Positions 46,270 through 60,716 of a DNA stretch of 64,000 nucleotides are shown in pieces. The stretch is from Massariosphaeria phaeospora (lineage: Eukaryota > Ascomycota > Dothideomycetes > Pleosporales). A model generated the notes under the pieces. It was given only the letters and a program-made list of their open reading frames with translations. It was not told the origin of the DNA and made no database searches. Every line of letters begins with the position of its first letter. Position 1 is the stretch's first letter. The stretch covers positions 434,001 through 498,000 of the forward strand of contig JAADJZ010000009.1 in NCBI GenBank assembly GCA_011032825.1, in the 5' to 3' direction. The position numbers and the translations under genes are program-made.

Positions 46270-47052
46270 TTACTTCCTTTGCTTCGCACATGCCTCTTTC
46301 TCATCCTCAGTCTGATGTTCGTGGTAATCGCATTGGTTGCAAGCTGGGGGGTCGAAACTACGCATGGTCGTCATTTTCCTTATAGTGCGTACCAAGAAGA
46401 GGCGTGGGTGTTTCGCCAAATCGTGTTCAGCTTCTTCCATTCCATAAGTATCACAAAAAAGGGCATTCGTATCGACGAAGAACGCAAGAATAGGATCTTC
46501 CGTAGGTAGGTTTTCGAAGGCGTAGCTTGTAACGTCGGGGAATGGTGCCAACCTGCAGGTAGTGTCCGCCACAATGAGTCTGTTTAGCGTGGTTCGAAGG
46601 ATCGGCACAATGAAGCGGTCCGCGAAGACGTAGAGTTTGATTCTCAGGACTTCCATTCCGACCATGTCATCAACGTCTTCTGGTGTATCAGATGACTGAT
46701 ACCATGCCTCGATACCGGCGGGAAGTTTCTGCGTATACAACCAATCGACGAACATGTTGAATACGGCTGGCTCAACATCCTCTAGTGTAATAACACCGTC
46801 TTCTGCCTCCTTCCATGATCCGCTCAGAGCTTTGCGAAAGTACTCGGAATAATGGATAAGAAAGCTCTTATGCGGCCTGTACTTGGTTTTTTCGGTACCG
46901 GTGCCTACTTCGATTGTGACTTCGTCGAGTACGCCGGCGCGCAGGACCCGACTGTCCGACATGTTAGCATATTGAGTTTGTAGAAAGGCCGTACAGCTAA
47001 CAGACCTGAGGAGCGGCGGAGCCGCACTTGTGTGCTCGTCCTTCGTTGCCAT
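46270..47052 (-). CDS. BTB/POZ-domain protein (second of three)
   Basis: Single exon, 260 residues from MATKDEHTSAAPPLL. The BTB fold is in residues about 40-165: DEVTIEVGTGTEKTKYRPHKSFLIHYSEYFRKALS, then DVEPAVFNMFVDWLYTQKLP and IKLYVFADRFIVPILRTTLNRL. The motif YAFENLPTEDPILAFFVDTNA follows as in the other two BTB genes. Near the end, CNQCDYHEHQTEDEKEAC contains a CxxC and further His/Cys that might bind metal; this is weak. A TATATAAG box lies about 60 bp upstream. Function unknown. Confidence 0.83.
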   Translation of the reverse strand: MATKDEHTSAAPPLLRSVSCTAFLQTQYANMSDSRVLRAGVLDEVTIEVGTGTEKTKYRPHKSFLIHYSEYFRKALSGSWKEAEDGVITLEDVEPAVFNMFVDWLYTQKLPAGIEAWYQSSDTPEDVDDMVGMEVLRIKLYVFADRFIVPILRTTLNRLIVADTTCRLAPFPDVTSYAFENLPTEDPILAFFVDTNALFCDTYGMEEAEHDLAKHPRLFLVRTIRKMTTMRSFDPPACNQCDYHEHQTEDEKEACAKQRK

Positions 47053-47803
47053 TGGACTTAGTTGGGTGTATGGGCGATCGGATTTAAAGCGAAAACTGGG
47101 AGCGAGCGGAGCTTATATAGTGAGAGGAGCACTAGATCGCCCCGCAGAGCTCATGTGCCGCGGGCAAGTTTGCCACCGTGAGTGAAAGTCTTCTAGGCAG
47201 GTTGACGAGTGGTGAAAGCAAATCGCCGCAGACAGAGACCCAGTCACTCGCGGTTAGTGAGAAGCAGAGAGCTGGCCAGGTAATCAAATCTGGACAAAAT
47301 CTCACCGCCTCCAAAGGTCTCGAGTCTAATTGTGAACTGAGTCGAAGTGCGTACTATGACATACCTTGTAATTGTCTAGCTAGAGTCCTGTCATTACCTT
47401 CTAGATTGCTGCTCGGGCTGAACCGATCATTCACCGATACTAACAAAGCTTCTATTAGTAGCATATTCCCACATGGAGTGAAAGAGTAAACTTACCTCAC
47501 AAAAACCCTATTGTATGCACTATCTTAATAGGCTGGTAGATAGACGCTTTACCTTAGTGCGAGAATGACGCACCATGCAGTATTCAGAATGTAGAGATTA
47601 GCAAGTGAAACTAGAGAATGCTAACCGATCAACAGCATCGCAGCATCTAATAGGATACGCCAAGAGTCGCATGTATGCTTTGTTGGAGGGGCAAGAATGA
47701 ACAGTGGGCCGACTTTGGTAACACGGGTATCTTTTGTCTCTATCCTCTTATCATGATTCACATTTCGACATTCCGGTTCTTCCAAAACGTAACGTCACGA
47801 CGT
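47053..47803. other. Promoter of the second BTB gene and 3-prime UTR of MVD1
   Basis: 750 bp with one TATATAAG box. AT-rich from about 47330 to 47660; no gene. Confidence 0.5.
47112..47119 (-). promoter_or_regulatory. Probable TATA box of the second BTB gene
   Basis: The minus strand reads TATATAAG, 60-67 bp before the ATG at 47052. This is close for a TATA element, and would imply a leader of only about 30 nt. Confidence 0.35.
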
Positions 47804-48994
47804 CTAAGAAGTCGGCTCACCCTTCTCATCAATAAGACTCTCCTCCGTCTTGACAGGACCCTCTCCCACACCAGTCAGGATAATCCTGCTAATCCCCTCT
47901 TCCAGAGCCCCGACTGCAATACCCGCATCCGCAATAGCCTTGTCCAAAGCCGCGCTGTTGGCCTCGACAGCTTGACCCCTCTCGCCCGCCCAACCCTCTT
48001 TCTCCCCCAGCACTGCCTTGAACACGCCAGCGACGTCCTTCTCGTTCTCCTCGAGGTAGTACACGACAGCATTCGGGCCAGCGTCGAACGTGTATGCAGC
48101 AATAATCTTGCCAGCTGACGCATTGATCGACTCCACAATCTTAATGGCAGCGCGCGATACGTCGTTGAGGTAGAAGATCGGCGGGTATGTATCGAGGCAG
48201 GTAGCGTGGAAGCTGTTGCTGTCCATCATGGAGATCTTGCCAAACGCTTCAAAATCTTTGTCTTGTATCGCCTTCTGCATCTCCTGCATCCTTTTGGGTA
48301 CCGTCTCCGAAGCGCGCGAGGCGAAGAGGGAGGATGTGGCAACGGTGGTTTGCATGCCGCTGGTGGAAGATACGTCTTTCTTTGCGGCACTGACAACTAG
48401 GATCACGGCTCGCATGTTAGGCCAGTGCGAGGCGGGGGCAACTTGGAAGGCTACGCTGTCGGACCCGTCATCTTTCGAGCCCTGTTCCCAACCCACGTAT
48501 CCCCCAAACAGACTCCTACATGCCGAGCCCGAGCCCTGTCTTGCGATCTTGGATAGATCCGTGGGGGAAGACGGCAACTCATACAGATTCGCAATTGCAC
48601 GGACCAGAGCAGCAAAACCGGCGGCACTGCTAGCAAGTCCCGCAGCCGTAGGGAAGTTGTTCTCTGACACAATCTTCAGTGGGAACGTCGAGAGCTTTGG
48701 CAGATCGGACTTTGAATCCTCCAGCTCTTTGCGGAGAGCCCGCAGCTCACGGAAGCATGCCTGGGTCCTGGCGCCAGACACATCCTGAGACTCGCCATTC
48801 AGGATCAAAGAGTCTCCGGACTTGTTGTTCGGAGAGCACGAGGCGGTTGTGTGGGTACGGAGATCGGATTGCGAGAGTGTGACGCTGAGCGAGGAGTTGG
48901 TGGGGAGGTTGAGTTTCGGGTCCCGTTTGCCCCAGTATTTGATGACGGCGATGTTTACCGGAGCAGTCGTACTGGCCCGGTAGAGTTCGGACAT
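47804..48994 (-). CDS. MVD1: Diphosphomevalonate (mevalonate pyrophosphate) decarboxylase
   Basis: Makes isopentenyl diphosphate from mevalonate diphosphate with ATP, a step of sterol and isoprenoid synthesis. Single exon, 396 residues. GHMP-kinase fold marks: NIAVIKYWGKRDPKLNLPTN at 14-33 (substrate lysines and Asn), the phosphate-binding loop NFPTAAGLASSAAGFAALVRA, and ARQGSGSACRSLFGGYVGWE. The C-terminal TFDAGPNAVVYYLEENEKDV contains the conserved D-A-G-P-N active-site segment. Length and ends match the fungal enzyme. The gene is head-to-head with cytochrome c heme lyase. Confidence 0.96.
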   Translation of the reverse strand: MSELYRASTTAPVNIAVIKYWGKRDPKLNLPTNSSLSVTLSQSDLRTHTTASCSPNNKSGDSLILNGESQDVSGARTQACFRELRALRKELEDSKSDLPKLSTFPLKIVSENNFPTAAGLASSAAGFAALVRAIANLYELPSSPTDLSKIARQGSGSACRSLFGGYVGWEQGSKDDGSDSVAFQVAPASHWPNMRAVILVVSAAKKDVSSTSGMQTTVATSSLFASRASETVPKRMQEMQKAIQDKDFEAFGKISMMDSNSFHATCLDTYPPIFYLNDVSRAAIKIVESINASAGKIIAAYTFDAGPNAVVYYLEENEKDVAGVFKAVLGEKEGWAGERGQAVEANSAALDKAIADAGIAVGALEEGISRIILTGVGEGPVKTEESLIDEKGEPTS

Positions 48995-49358
48995 GGTGCT
49001 GAGCGTTCAGTTGAGGAGGTGGTGTTGTGCTGTAGGAGCGATGGTGGGGCAGCCGTGGATGTTTTTATGCTGTGTCTTCGGCGATGTCTCGAAATGGCAT
49101 CTCCGTCCAGCTGGAGTATTAGCGCAAGGAAGTATCCAGAGACTCAAGCCTTGAGTATGACAGGAAGTAAGCAGTCAACAACCCTCCTAGAGCGAGTATG
49201 TTGACACGACAAACCCACTCCTGCCCCTCCAAAGCGGTGAATACAAGCATCGCGGTCCCTCCACCAATCACGCCTCCCCGACTCCCGCGCTGGCCCTGGC
49301 TCAACATTTCATATCGAGAACCCACGGCATCACCGCCGCCACACAGCCAGCCCTCCCA
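48995..49358. promoter_or_regulatory. Bidirectional promoter region, MVD1 and heme lyase
   Basis: 364 bp between the two start codons. I could not identify a definite SRE-like or HAP (CCAAT) element. Confidence 0.45.
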
Positions 49359-50232
49359 ATGCCGTCGCCACCAGAATCAGACCCCGCAGCCGCCTGCCCC
49401 GTCGACCACAAAACCCGTGAAGCATGGCTCCAACAAGCCAAAGCCGCAAGCCCGACCGCCGACGACACCCCCAAAGCTCCACACTCGCCCCTCCAAGCCG
49501 AAGGCTGCGACTCCTCACAACTGAGCCAATCCCGCACCACACCTCCATCCACCGGCGGAATACTGTCGTCCTTACACCTAGGCACATATAGAGAAGTCTC
49601 GACAATACCGCGCGCAGCAGCGGGGCCCGACGATGCGCCTGCGCCTGCGCCGAGCGCGCCGCCCGCACGACCCGCGAACAGCGAGCGCGACACGGGCGCA
49701 GACAAGAAGACCGGCAACTGGATCTACCCGTCGGAGCAGATGTTCTTCAACGCCATGAAGCGCAAGAGTTTTGATCCCAAGGAGACGGATATGCGGACCA
49801 TTGTCCCGATCCACAATGCCGTGAACGAGCGCGCGTGGATGGAGATCAAGCAGTGGGAGGAGGGGCGCGGGGCCGATGCGTACGTCTACACCTGCCTCTC
49901 TACCACTCTGTCCCAGTTCTCAGTATGCATGCTAATACTGTACTGCATCGTACAGCTGCGGCGGGCCCCGCCTCGAATCCTTCTCCGGCCTCTCGTCTTC
50001 GCTCACACCCCGCGCGCGCTTCAACACATTCATGGGCTACAAAGCCCCCTTCGATCGACATGACTGGGTCGTGGACCGGTGCGGCACCAAGATCGAGTAC
50101 GTGATAGATTTCTATGCGGGCAAAGATGAGAAGAGGCAGGGGAAAGAATTGAACTTTTATTTGGATGTGCGGCCCAAGTTGAATACCTGGGAGGGGGTCA
50201 AGACGAGAGCGTCAAGATTTGTGGGGTTATGA
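49359..50232 (+). CDS. CYC3: Holocytochrome c synthase (cytochrome c heme lyase)
   Basis: Attaches heme covalently to apocytochrome c (or c1) in the mitochondrial intermembrane space. Two exons (49359-49879 and 49956-50232), 265 residues. A heme-regulatory-type CPV motif lies early (AACPVDHKTREAW). The conserved catalytic part is WIYPSEQMFFNAMKRKSF, VPIHNAVNERAWMEIKQWE, then LESFSGLSSSLTPRARFNTF, MGYKAPFDRHDWVVDRCG and IDFYAG. The histidine in VPIHNAVNE is the known heme ligand. Whether it serves cytochrome c (Cyc3), c1 (Cyt2) or both is not readable by eye; many filamentous fungi carry more than one. Confidence 0.93.
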
Positions 50233-50670
50233 AAGTCTATAGGCGAGGGACGGGGGGGTTGTGGGTGTAAGATATATGGGCTGTCTGATCAGGGAGATGA
50301 TGTATGACTATGAGGCCTAATGTTTCCAATAGATGTAGATCATACGCAACGAATAGATACTTGGAACCAAGCATAGACGTTAGATGCATGCCGTACCCAA
50401 CAGATTCTAACCCAACGAAAAGTGTCTAGTTTAAGAGCCGATTGAGAAGGTTCTAGAATAGCATGGAAAGTGTCCTAGCTAATTGTACAGTAACTGCAGT
50501 CTCAAAATCACTCCAGTGATCCTGAAGAAAGGACTCGCGACATCTCTACTGTGCTAGTAATTCTGCCGTTATTGCTGTGCACAGGACGCCGTCGCTGAGA
50601 CTGCTGATTGAATATCCCGACCAAGACCACCTAATTGATTACCCCTCTGATCTCCCGTGCCTGCTCTATC
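50233..50670. other. Convergent intergenic region, heme lyase and SEC23
   Basis: 438 bp, presumed 3-prime UTRs; nothing else seen. Confidence 0.5.
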
Positions 50671-53345
<2,675 letters not shown>

Positions 53346-54255
53346 GGCGAAGTGCAGTCAAGCAACGAGTGTCGGCGCGGGTGTGGAGCAGCTGGTGGGA
53401 CCGAGGCGGCGCCCACAATTCGATTTCGCTGAGAGACGGAGGGTGCTGGGGGCGAGGCTGTGTGGCTGCGACGCAAGTGAAGACGTGGATTTAGAGATAG
53501 TCCCGCCGCGGGCAAGCAAGCGAGACTCAGGCTGCAGCGATGGGGCAACTTGCAACGTTCCCAATGTGCTGCTTGGGCGGGTTCGAGGGCTGGTTGGGTG
53601 ACGGAGTCCATGCGGCCAGATTGGAGGTTCGTGACACTAGCGCCCGAAGCGGAAAGGTCCGAACTGCAAGCGCCGACCTCCCGACGTTCAAAACCCCAAA
53701 TTTTCATTCCGTCCCTTCTCTTCCTCAACATCGCCAGCTTACAATACACTACTTACGGCAGCCTCCATCTTCACATGAGGAGTCTGTTTTCGCGCTGAGC
53801 GTAGACGAGAGCAGGCCCATTGCTGGGCACCTGGTCTTGAAAACTCGTTCCGAGTAATCATGACAGATTGGGAATCAGCAGAGGTCACATCAATTGTCGT
53901 GAATCATCCTTTTGTCTCTATGAGGCTATCTAGACGCTTGCTTTGTCCCTGGCCTCGCGGCTCTGGTATCCGCACGGCTACGGCCAGATGGTAATGACTT
54001 TTCCATCGCATAGTGCTGCTATCATATACATACGACGAAGAGAAATGCCTGTCCTCCCATGGACTGGCTGTCCCCGCGCATTCTCAGATTTCCAGCATAG
54101 TTCATCCGACTCTTTAGTAAAGAGTAGCCATACTAGCTGGCCCATGAGAGAAAGCACTTCGTGATACATTCTCAGGTTCCCGTTGGTCCAGACGAAACGC
54201 CTTTGGGCTTTGAGATGCGACGACCTGTACTTTCCCCTCGCAGCCACTCATCCAG
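53346..54255. other. SEC23 promoter and third BTB gene 3-prime UTR
   Basis: 910 bp. Plus-strand frames at 53540-53857 are open, but neither starts nor reads like a known protein. Confidence 0.5.
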
Positions 54256-55026
54256 TCAATCAAGTTCGATCAACTTTCTTTTTTTCCAGGGAACCGGTGC
54301 ATCGTAATTCGCCCTCTGCAACTCCACCGCCTCCTCTTTCTTGACCTGGCCCAGCGCACTCAGCCTCAGCATGATCTCCGTCAAGAACTGCTGAGGCAAC
54401 TCACGCACGAACTTCTTGTCGTCGCCATCAAGCACTCGCGTGGTGCCACCATTCACTGTCTGCGAATCAACCAGCAGAGTCAACAACGGATCGTTCTCCG
54501 GCAAGTTCTTGAAAGCGTAGATGACAACGCGATACGGCGGATAGACGTATTGCAGCTTGGGGAAGATGATGTCGAAGGCGGCTCTTTTCATTTTTGGGAC
54601 GACTAGTTTGTCGGCTAGGACGTAGGCACGGTAGATTAGTGGAGCTTGGCCGTGGCCAATGTCGTTGTCGATGGCGTTGAGATTTTTGTGTCCATAAATC
54701 CAATCGACAAAGAGATTGAAGCCCGCGGAGCCCATTTTCGGAGGAGTAATTATACGTTCATCTGGGTTCTCGCGCAGGTGGTCCGCGAACCAGCCCGAGT
54801 GGTGAATAATCGTGGCCTTGTGAAGGACATATGCCCTTCTTTCTTGACCGACTTGAACAACGACCGCGCCACTCCTAGCGGCCACGCTAAATTTTCATGC
54901 ATTAGTATCTGACCGTATCGCGTGGAGGAGTTGTTCCAGTAGCTACACGTACCTGGGCGATGGCGACGGTGGGGGTGACGAAGGTGGTGAAGTGAGGTCG
55001 ATTCTTTCGATTGCTGTTGAAGTCAT
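54256..55026 (-). CDS. BTB/POZ-domain protein (third of three)
   Basis: Two exons (55026-54953 and 54886-54256), 234 residues, start MTSTAIERIDLTSPP. The BTB fold (GAVVVQVGQERRAYVLHKATIIHHSGWFADHL, FNLFVDWIYGHKNLN, YRAYVLADKLVVPKMKRAAF) is followed by YAFKNLPENDPLLTLLVDSQT, the motif shared with the other two BTB genes. A basic end (PWKKRKLIELD) could serve as a nuclear signal. Closest of the three to the gene at 46.3-47.1 kb by eye. Confidence 0.82.
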
Positions 55027-55704
55027 CTTGGGGTTCCTTTGGAGTTTTCGGCGTTGTTGGCGTCCAAGGTGTTGAGACGAGTATACTGGCTATAGGGTGT
55101 GTGATGGTTTAATACTGTTTGTGTGGCGGTGGATGGATTGGAGGTGAGTGCTCCAGACCTACAGGTGATAATTATAAGCTTGATATCAGTATTTTCCCTT
55201 CCCTTCAGATAATAGAGACTCTTTACCGTCTTACCTTTACGCAAGTTTATGACGCACAAGGTAAAATAGGCGACAGAGATATCTATACTGACAGTCGTCT
55301 TCAGATTGTTCAAAAGACTGAGTGCTATACTATCTTCGGCATGCCATATCCACCTTTACGCGGTCTTATCGTTCATTCCATGTCACGGCAAGCATAAAGT
55401 GTCTCACTAAAAGCAGACTCGGAAATATAAATCATGCACTGTATTTATCGAACCTACGCAAAGGCCATGTAGCCCACTATGGAGAAGACTACTTTTCCGC
55501 GGCCACATGACGCTGAAGGAAATATAGGACCAGCATTTCCTCTCGCACCCTTGGGCCCCGGGGGATGTAGGTAAAAGTAACCCCTCTGTGCCGAACTGCT
55601 GCTGGCCCGTAGATGACCACAAAACAGGAATGCAATCATGAAAACACGAGCACCAACGCAATGCAAAGAACCCCACATTATGATCTAGGGTCGTCGTGAA
55701 GCCG
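55027..55704. other. Intergenic region upstream of the third BTB gene
   Basis: 678 bp; promoter of the BTB gene and 3-prime UTR of the R3H gene. Nothing else recognised. Confidence 0.5.
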
Positions 55705-58487
55705 TTAATTGGTGTGATCGTTGGATACGCTAGCAGTTGCACCACCCGTAACCACCGGAGAGTTGGCAATGAAGCCAGGAGCCATGCTTGTCGGTAGGCG
55801 GGGTAAAGATGAGATGTGCCCTGCAAGACCGAACTTAGAAGCCGGCTGTACAGGCTGGGGAGGCTTTGGAGGGAGATGAGATGGTGTTCCGTATTTGGCA
55901 ATGCTACTCTGCGCTGGGATGGACGTTGCACTGGGGTGTGAAGGCCCTGAAAGAGCTCCTATCATCTGAGAGGACGCGATTGGCGGGCCTTGGAAAGAGG
56001 TCATCTGATTGCAGTTGGCTGGAAGAAGGTTGCTGCTTTGTGTAGTGCGAGGAGACCCGAAGGACTGAGTCTGAGCAACAGGGGGACTAACGCGCGCCAA
56101 TTGATTAGCCATCGGAGATGCAGCCATCTGGTAACTACCATAAGCATTGATGGCTTGATGTGAAATTTGCGACATGTTTGGCTGCAGCTGAAACGGCGCA
56201 TTCCTGCTACCGGGAATGAACGCCTGGCTTTGCGGATTAAACTGTTGGCGGTTGAAGCTACCAGGTAGAGGATGCTGGTTCCGATTTGGCGTGCCATTAT
56301 AGGGCGATGGTGGAAGCTGTCCGTACGGGTAGGCTCCTGGTACAGGGCCTTGAAGAGGAGCCGACATCGGACGGTTGTTTGGACCGTTCGGAGGATAATG
56401 GCTTTGTGCTATAGGATATGGAGGCTGATGATTCAACTGAGGCCATCCTGGGTTCATCGGTATGGATTGAGACTGATAAGTCTCTTGGTACGATGCCATA
56501 GGAGGGTTGGCCATTTTCGGAGTCACCTGCGAAGCCATGCCCGCCGACTGATACGATTGCATACCTCGTTGGAAATCAGTGGAGAGATCATATCCGTTCT
56601 GTGGAGAACCATAGTTTTGGTATCCCATAGGCCCGCTAGTTGACTGATATTGTTGGTTTGGCCATCCATATTGTGGTTGCGTATCTTGTTGCATCATGAC
56701 CGAATATCCGTTGCCGTATGATGGAGGTGGCGAAGCGTTCGGATTAACGTTTGAATACTGTGGATTTGACATCTGCCCAGGAAATCCACTATAGTACACG
56801 GCGCTATCCGCACCGTAGCCAGAGCCAGTGTACTGTGGTGAGTAATAGGCATTGAAACGTGAGCGTGCCTCAAAATCGTCGTCGTCATAGTTACGCTGCT
56901 TTTTGATCTTCTTTTTGCCTGAAGTAGAGCTAGATCTTGATACATCTTTCTCTTCTGCTTGTCCAGCGGCCTCGCCCGATTCTCCGTCGTCATTCTCTGA
57001 GTTGCCAAATATGCGCTGTCTAGCTTCTCGATATCTGGCCTCGCGCTCCTCTCGAGTCAAGTTAGATTTGTCTTTACAGCCCGCGTCATTGCCATTTAAG
57101 CTGTCGCTACCGCCTGATTCGGACGTGGTCTTGGAGGGGTTTTCAGAGTTTGCGGTCGTGTTGGTTCCAGACTTAGTATCATCCCCACGGCGCATGATCT
57201 TGCGTGTTGGGAGGTCTACAGGTGGCGTGCTCGCGCTCTTGGTGGACCCTACCATTTGCGAAAGTGGAGCTGGCCTTTAATGCGTTAAAAAGGAACTATA
57301 CATTTGGAATCTGCTTACTCACATCCTGCAAATAGGAGTTTTCGTTATTTTGACTCCAGTCATTGTAGAGTCGACCACATGACCGAGTCCATAATAGTCC
57401 GCAAGACGATGCGCAAGCATACGGTAAAACGTATTACAGTTAGGCAATGATAGTTCGTTCTCACTGTGGATGTCAGTGGGCGCTCCACTACTACCGAGAC
57501 AGAATTGGATGTAAACTCACCGGGAATTGTTGATGAAGTCAATGAAATCCTGCTCGATCTTGACCACAAACAAACGATCACGAGGTGACTCAAGGGCTTC
57601 AATGAGTTTCTCATCAGGGATTGCGGGCATATTCGGCGGCCCTGCGATAGGCGGTACGATGCCACTAACGAGAGGCTGAGAGATCATCCTACCAACACCA
57701 TTTGCGGGCTGATTGGGATCGTAGAGTGCGTGTGTACCATTCGGAGTGGAGATCGGAAACCTTCCGGGAGGGGCTCCTCGTTGAGGCTGCGGTCCCAAGA
57801 CTGCAATTTCGTGCAGCTGGTCTCGGAAAGCACGCGCCATGCCACTATCAGATCCAACTCGAGAGCTAGCGGCAACGGAGTCGGGAGGCGACGTGACGTC
57901 TTCTTCCTCCACGGCCCTCAGACTAGCGCTGTCGTCTGGGCGTATAGATTCTTTCTCGTCGAGCGCAAAGGTGGTCCCGGACGCAACACTCTTCCCATCG
58001 AGACTTGGTGGCTTAGCTGATCCGTCTGAAGAGGAGAGTTGGGTTGTGGTCTCTTCCATGGTGATGAATTTCACGCCGATACCAGAGGAGCGCGACTTGG
58101 CTGGCTCTTCTTCCTTAGATGCCGGTTGCAGGACAACTGGGCCTGCGGTGTTAGCCCACTGGCCGGTCCGGGTCGCTGTATCACCAGCGTTTTCCTTCGC
58201 AATTCTCTCATCCCGTTTCTCTTCGACCACTTTTGGCGCATCGTTGTTGTTCAATGTGGAGGATTTCGGTTTCTGTGTGACACCGACCGACTGTGGTGTC
58301 GTAGTGGACGGCTTCACAGCGGACGCAATGTCCTTTGGATGTTGGGGTTTGTAGGCAGACGCCACAACCTCCAAGTTCATTGTAAGCTTCAGAGCGAGGG
58401 TAAGTGGTGGTTGCATATAGGACTTACTTTCGCAAATGAAGGCTTGACCTGAGCGGATTCGGTTGGAACAGAAGTCGTGGTCGCCAT
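55705..58487 (-). CDS. R3H-SUZ domain RNA-binding protein
   Basis: Four exons (58487-58428, 58368-57521, 57463-57323, 57274-55705), about 872 residues; the acceptor of exon 2 has two in-frame choices 15-20 bases apart. The R3H domain is assembled across a splice: FVVKIEQDFIDFINNSR joined to ENELSLPNCNTFYRMLAHRL and ADYYGLGHVVD, the last reading R-x3-H in RMLAHR. A SUZ motif follows (IMRRGDDTK and REERYREARQRIFG-like: EEREARYREARQRIFG). The C-terminal half is a long Gln/Pro/Ser/Tyr-rich low-complexity region. Such proteins bind single-stranded RNA and associate with mRNA granules. Ortholog identity within fungi is not settled. Confidence 0.85.
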
Positions 58488-59475
58488 TTTCGTTAAACGT
58501 CAAAGCAGCTGCCCACGTAAAAGTTGGACGCGAGGCAGTTGCTTCCAAAGCTCGTGTGTGAGGGGTTCGTAGGGTTCGAATTGGGTTGTGCGAATGTGCT
58601 TGACAGGCACTGTGCAATTATGAAGCTGGAGACTTAAGTACTGTGCCTTTCGAAGATGAAGACTCCGCCAAACTCAACGCCGCAAAGCCGCAAATTGGTG
58701 CTCGCCCACCGAAAGGAAGGAATGATCGAAAAGATGGGCAATATCTCAGGAAATGGGGTGCTCAAGGAGAGTCGAAGTAACCAAGGCCAGGAAGCTGGAC
58801 ATGATGGAGCGGCGACATTCGATCAGGTGGGGGTCGCGGAGGTGGTGAGGTGGAGCAACACAGAGGCGCGACTGGTATGCGGTGCTGCGCCTGGGTGCGG
58901 TGGAGCGGCCTGGCACCAACGACGAGGTGCAACAGGCGACGGGTATATTGGCTTTGTTGGCGGGTGGCAGGAGCGCGTCGCAGCAGGGGAGAGGCTGCTG
59001 GAAGGCGGGGGTGAAGGGCGGGTAGAGGCCAGCAATGGGGAGATGATGAGGGTGCGGGTGCGTCGAGTGGGAGTCTGAATATCTATTCTCCTAGCGGCTT
59101 GGCGCCCCGGGGTGGCCCCGGTGGTGCCATTTACTCCAGCTTGCATCATACCCTTTCCAGCACCAGCGCCAGCCTCAGGACCCCCGATCAGCTTCGACGG
59201 CCGCGACCCCGGTCCAGTGCATCACGTGCCAATCTTACTACCTACCTCCACCTGAGCAGAGGCCTCCGCCGCGAAAGGTCGCCGTGCGAGGACTGGGCCT
59301 ATTCTTGACGCGAACGACAGTGCCTCTGGCCTGCGCCTGCAAAACTTAGCGTACCCAACATTACTTCAACCAACCCGACACGCTGCACGCCTCCCAGAGC
59401 TGGGGCTGGACTACGTGGCTTGTGTGACTCTCTCGCGCACTCCTCCGCTGCCAGGATTTTTCTTCAGCAACCGCC
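58488..59475. other. Divergent promoter region, R3H and zinc-knuckle genes
   Basis: 988 bp, GC-rich in its middle part. A plus-strand frame at 58656-59078 is open for 140 codons but low in complexity and unrecognised. Confidence 0.5.
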
Positions 59476-60716
59476 ATGCTCCGCGGCTCAGCTGCCCGCG
59501 GTCGCTCCAAGGCCACTGGAAGCACCGTATGCCAGAAATGCCTGCAACGAGATATGTACAGCGAACCCCCTTGCGAGTGCCTTACTGACCCCGAACCACG
59601 ACACTACAGCTACGAGTGCACCGTTACTGCGCAACAGCGACCTTACAAACCCCGCCCGTCGCGAACGCAGCAGCTCCTGGACCCGAAGCTGAAGCCAAAG
59701 CTGACCACTGAAGTGCCGAATGACTTGCTCCGAAAGTACGTGTACTCCACCTAGCTCTGTTGGGTGCAGTAAGCTAACGAGGCAGCAGGACAGGCGTCGC
59801 TGATGAACTGCTCGCAAAGAAAGAGGAAGAGCGTAGAGGAAAGCGAAGTAGAGACGACGATGGGCACTCACGCAAGCGGTCGCGCTCCATATCCTACTCT
59901 TCCGATTCCGCGTCAACTATTTCTACGAACCGCTCGCCTTCAAGGCCACCTTCACCACCACGCAGGCTAGGAAAACGAAGCCGACGGTCAGCCTCGGTAG
60001 ACTCGCAGTCTTCGAAAGGCTCTACTGTGTTAGATCGGAATACGCGGCGGCGCATGAGCTCATTCAGCCCACCGCGAAGGGGCCGGCGCAGGAGCCGATC
60101 CGGATCATCTGTCCGCATGGAGACCTCACACGATGATACCTCCAGACATCTTGGTCAACGACGACACTCACGGACCCGAAGCCACAGCAGAGGAAGAGGA
60201 CGCCCCAGGTCACGTAGTCGAAGTGGAGACGTGCATGCCAAGCGGACAATGCGCCGTGCTTCGAATTCTCTGTCGCGGTCAAGAAGTTCCGACCGCATGG
60301 AAACATCAGATGATGGCCACCCACCGCAGAATGGTGTTTCAGATGTAACTCATGTCCGAAGGAATCGATGGGGAGCGTCGCCCTCGAGACGCAGTCCCCA
60401 TGCTTCTCTATCACCCCCTAAGAGTTCCAGTGGCGGATGGGAAATGAAGCCAGACCCATCGCATCGCGGTGGTCGCAGCCCAAGTCCATACTCCAAGAGG
60501 TTAGGGCAATCCCCCAGCCCTTACAGGGCCCGTAGTGCAAATCGAGGTCGCAATCCAGCACAGGGAGGCAGGGCTCATCAATCCGGAGATCGACCTCCAC
60601 CTTCCTACGCCCGAAATGGACCGCCTCCTCTGTCACAGCCTGCGCCGCCCAGAGAGCGAAGTTTGAGTCCTTACAGCAAGCGGGTCGCATTGACACGGGC
60701 GATGCAAGCAAGCTGA
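59476..60716 (+). CDS. Zinc-knuckle (ZCCHC10-like) SR-rich protein
   Basis: Two exons (59476-59735 and 59789-60716), 395 residues. The N-terminus TVCQKCLQRD, then HYSYECTV and RPYKPRPSRTQQLL, is the zf-CCHC_3/ZCCHC10 pattern, and the remainder is a Ser/Arg-rich nuclear tail (RSRSGSS, RSRSRSG) with SPSPYSKR repeats. Within the knuckle, 59556-59609 has the features of a 54-nt intron (GTACAG donor, CTGAC branch, CTACAG acceptor) and is in frame. If kept, the knuckle has its His; if spliced out, the text becomes RDIYEC without His. I annotate the unspliced form. Likely in pre-mRNA processing by family analogy. Confidence 0.78.

Noticed and set aside
47804..50232. MVD1 and heme lyase as a functional isoprenoid/heme pair
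   Set aside because: Sharing a promoter region is common in compact fungal genomes; nothing in the sequence ties the two pathways beyond adjacency.
58656..59078. 140-codon open frame in the R3H/zinc-knuckle promoter region
   Set aside because: Gly/Arg/Glu-biased, no likeness to known proteins; better read as GC-rich promoter and leader sequence.
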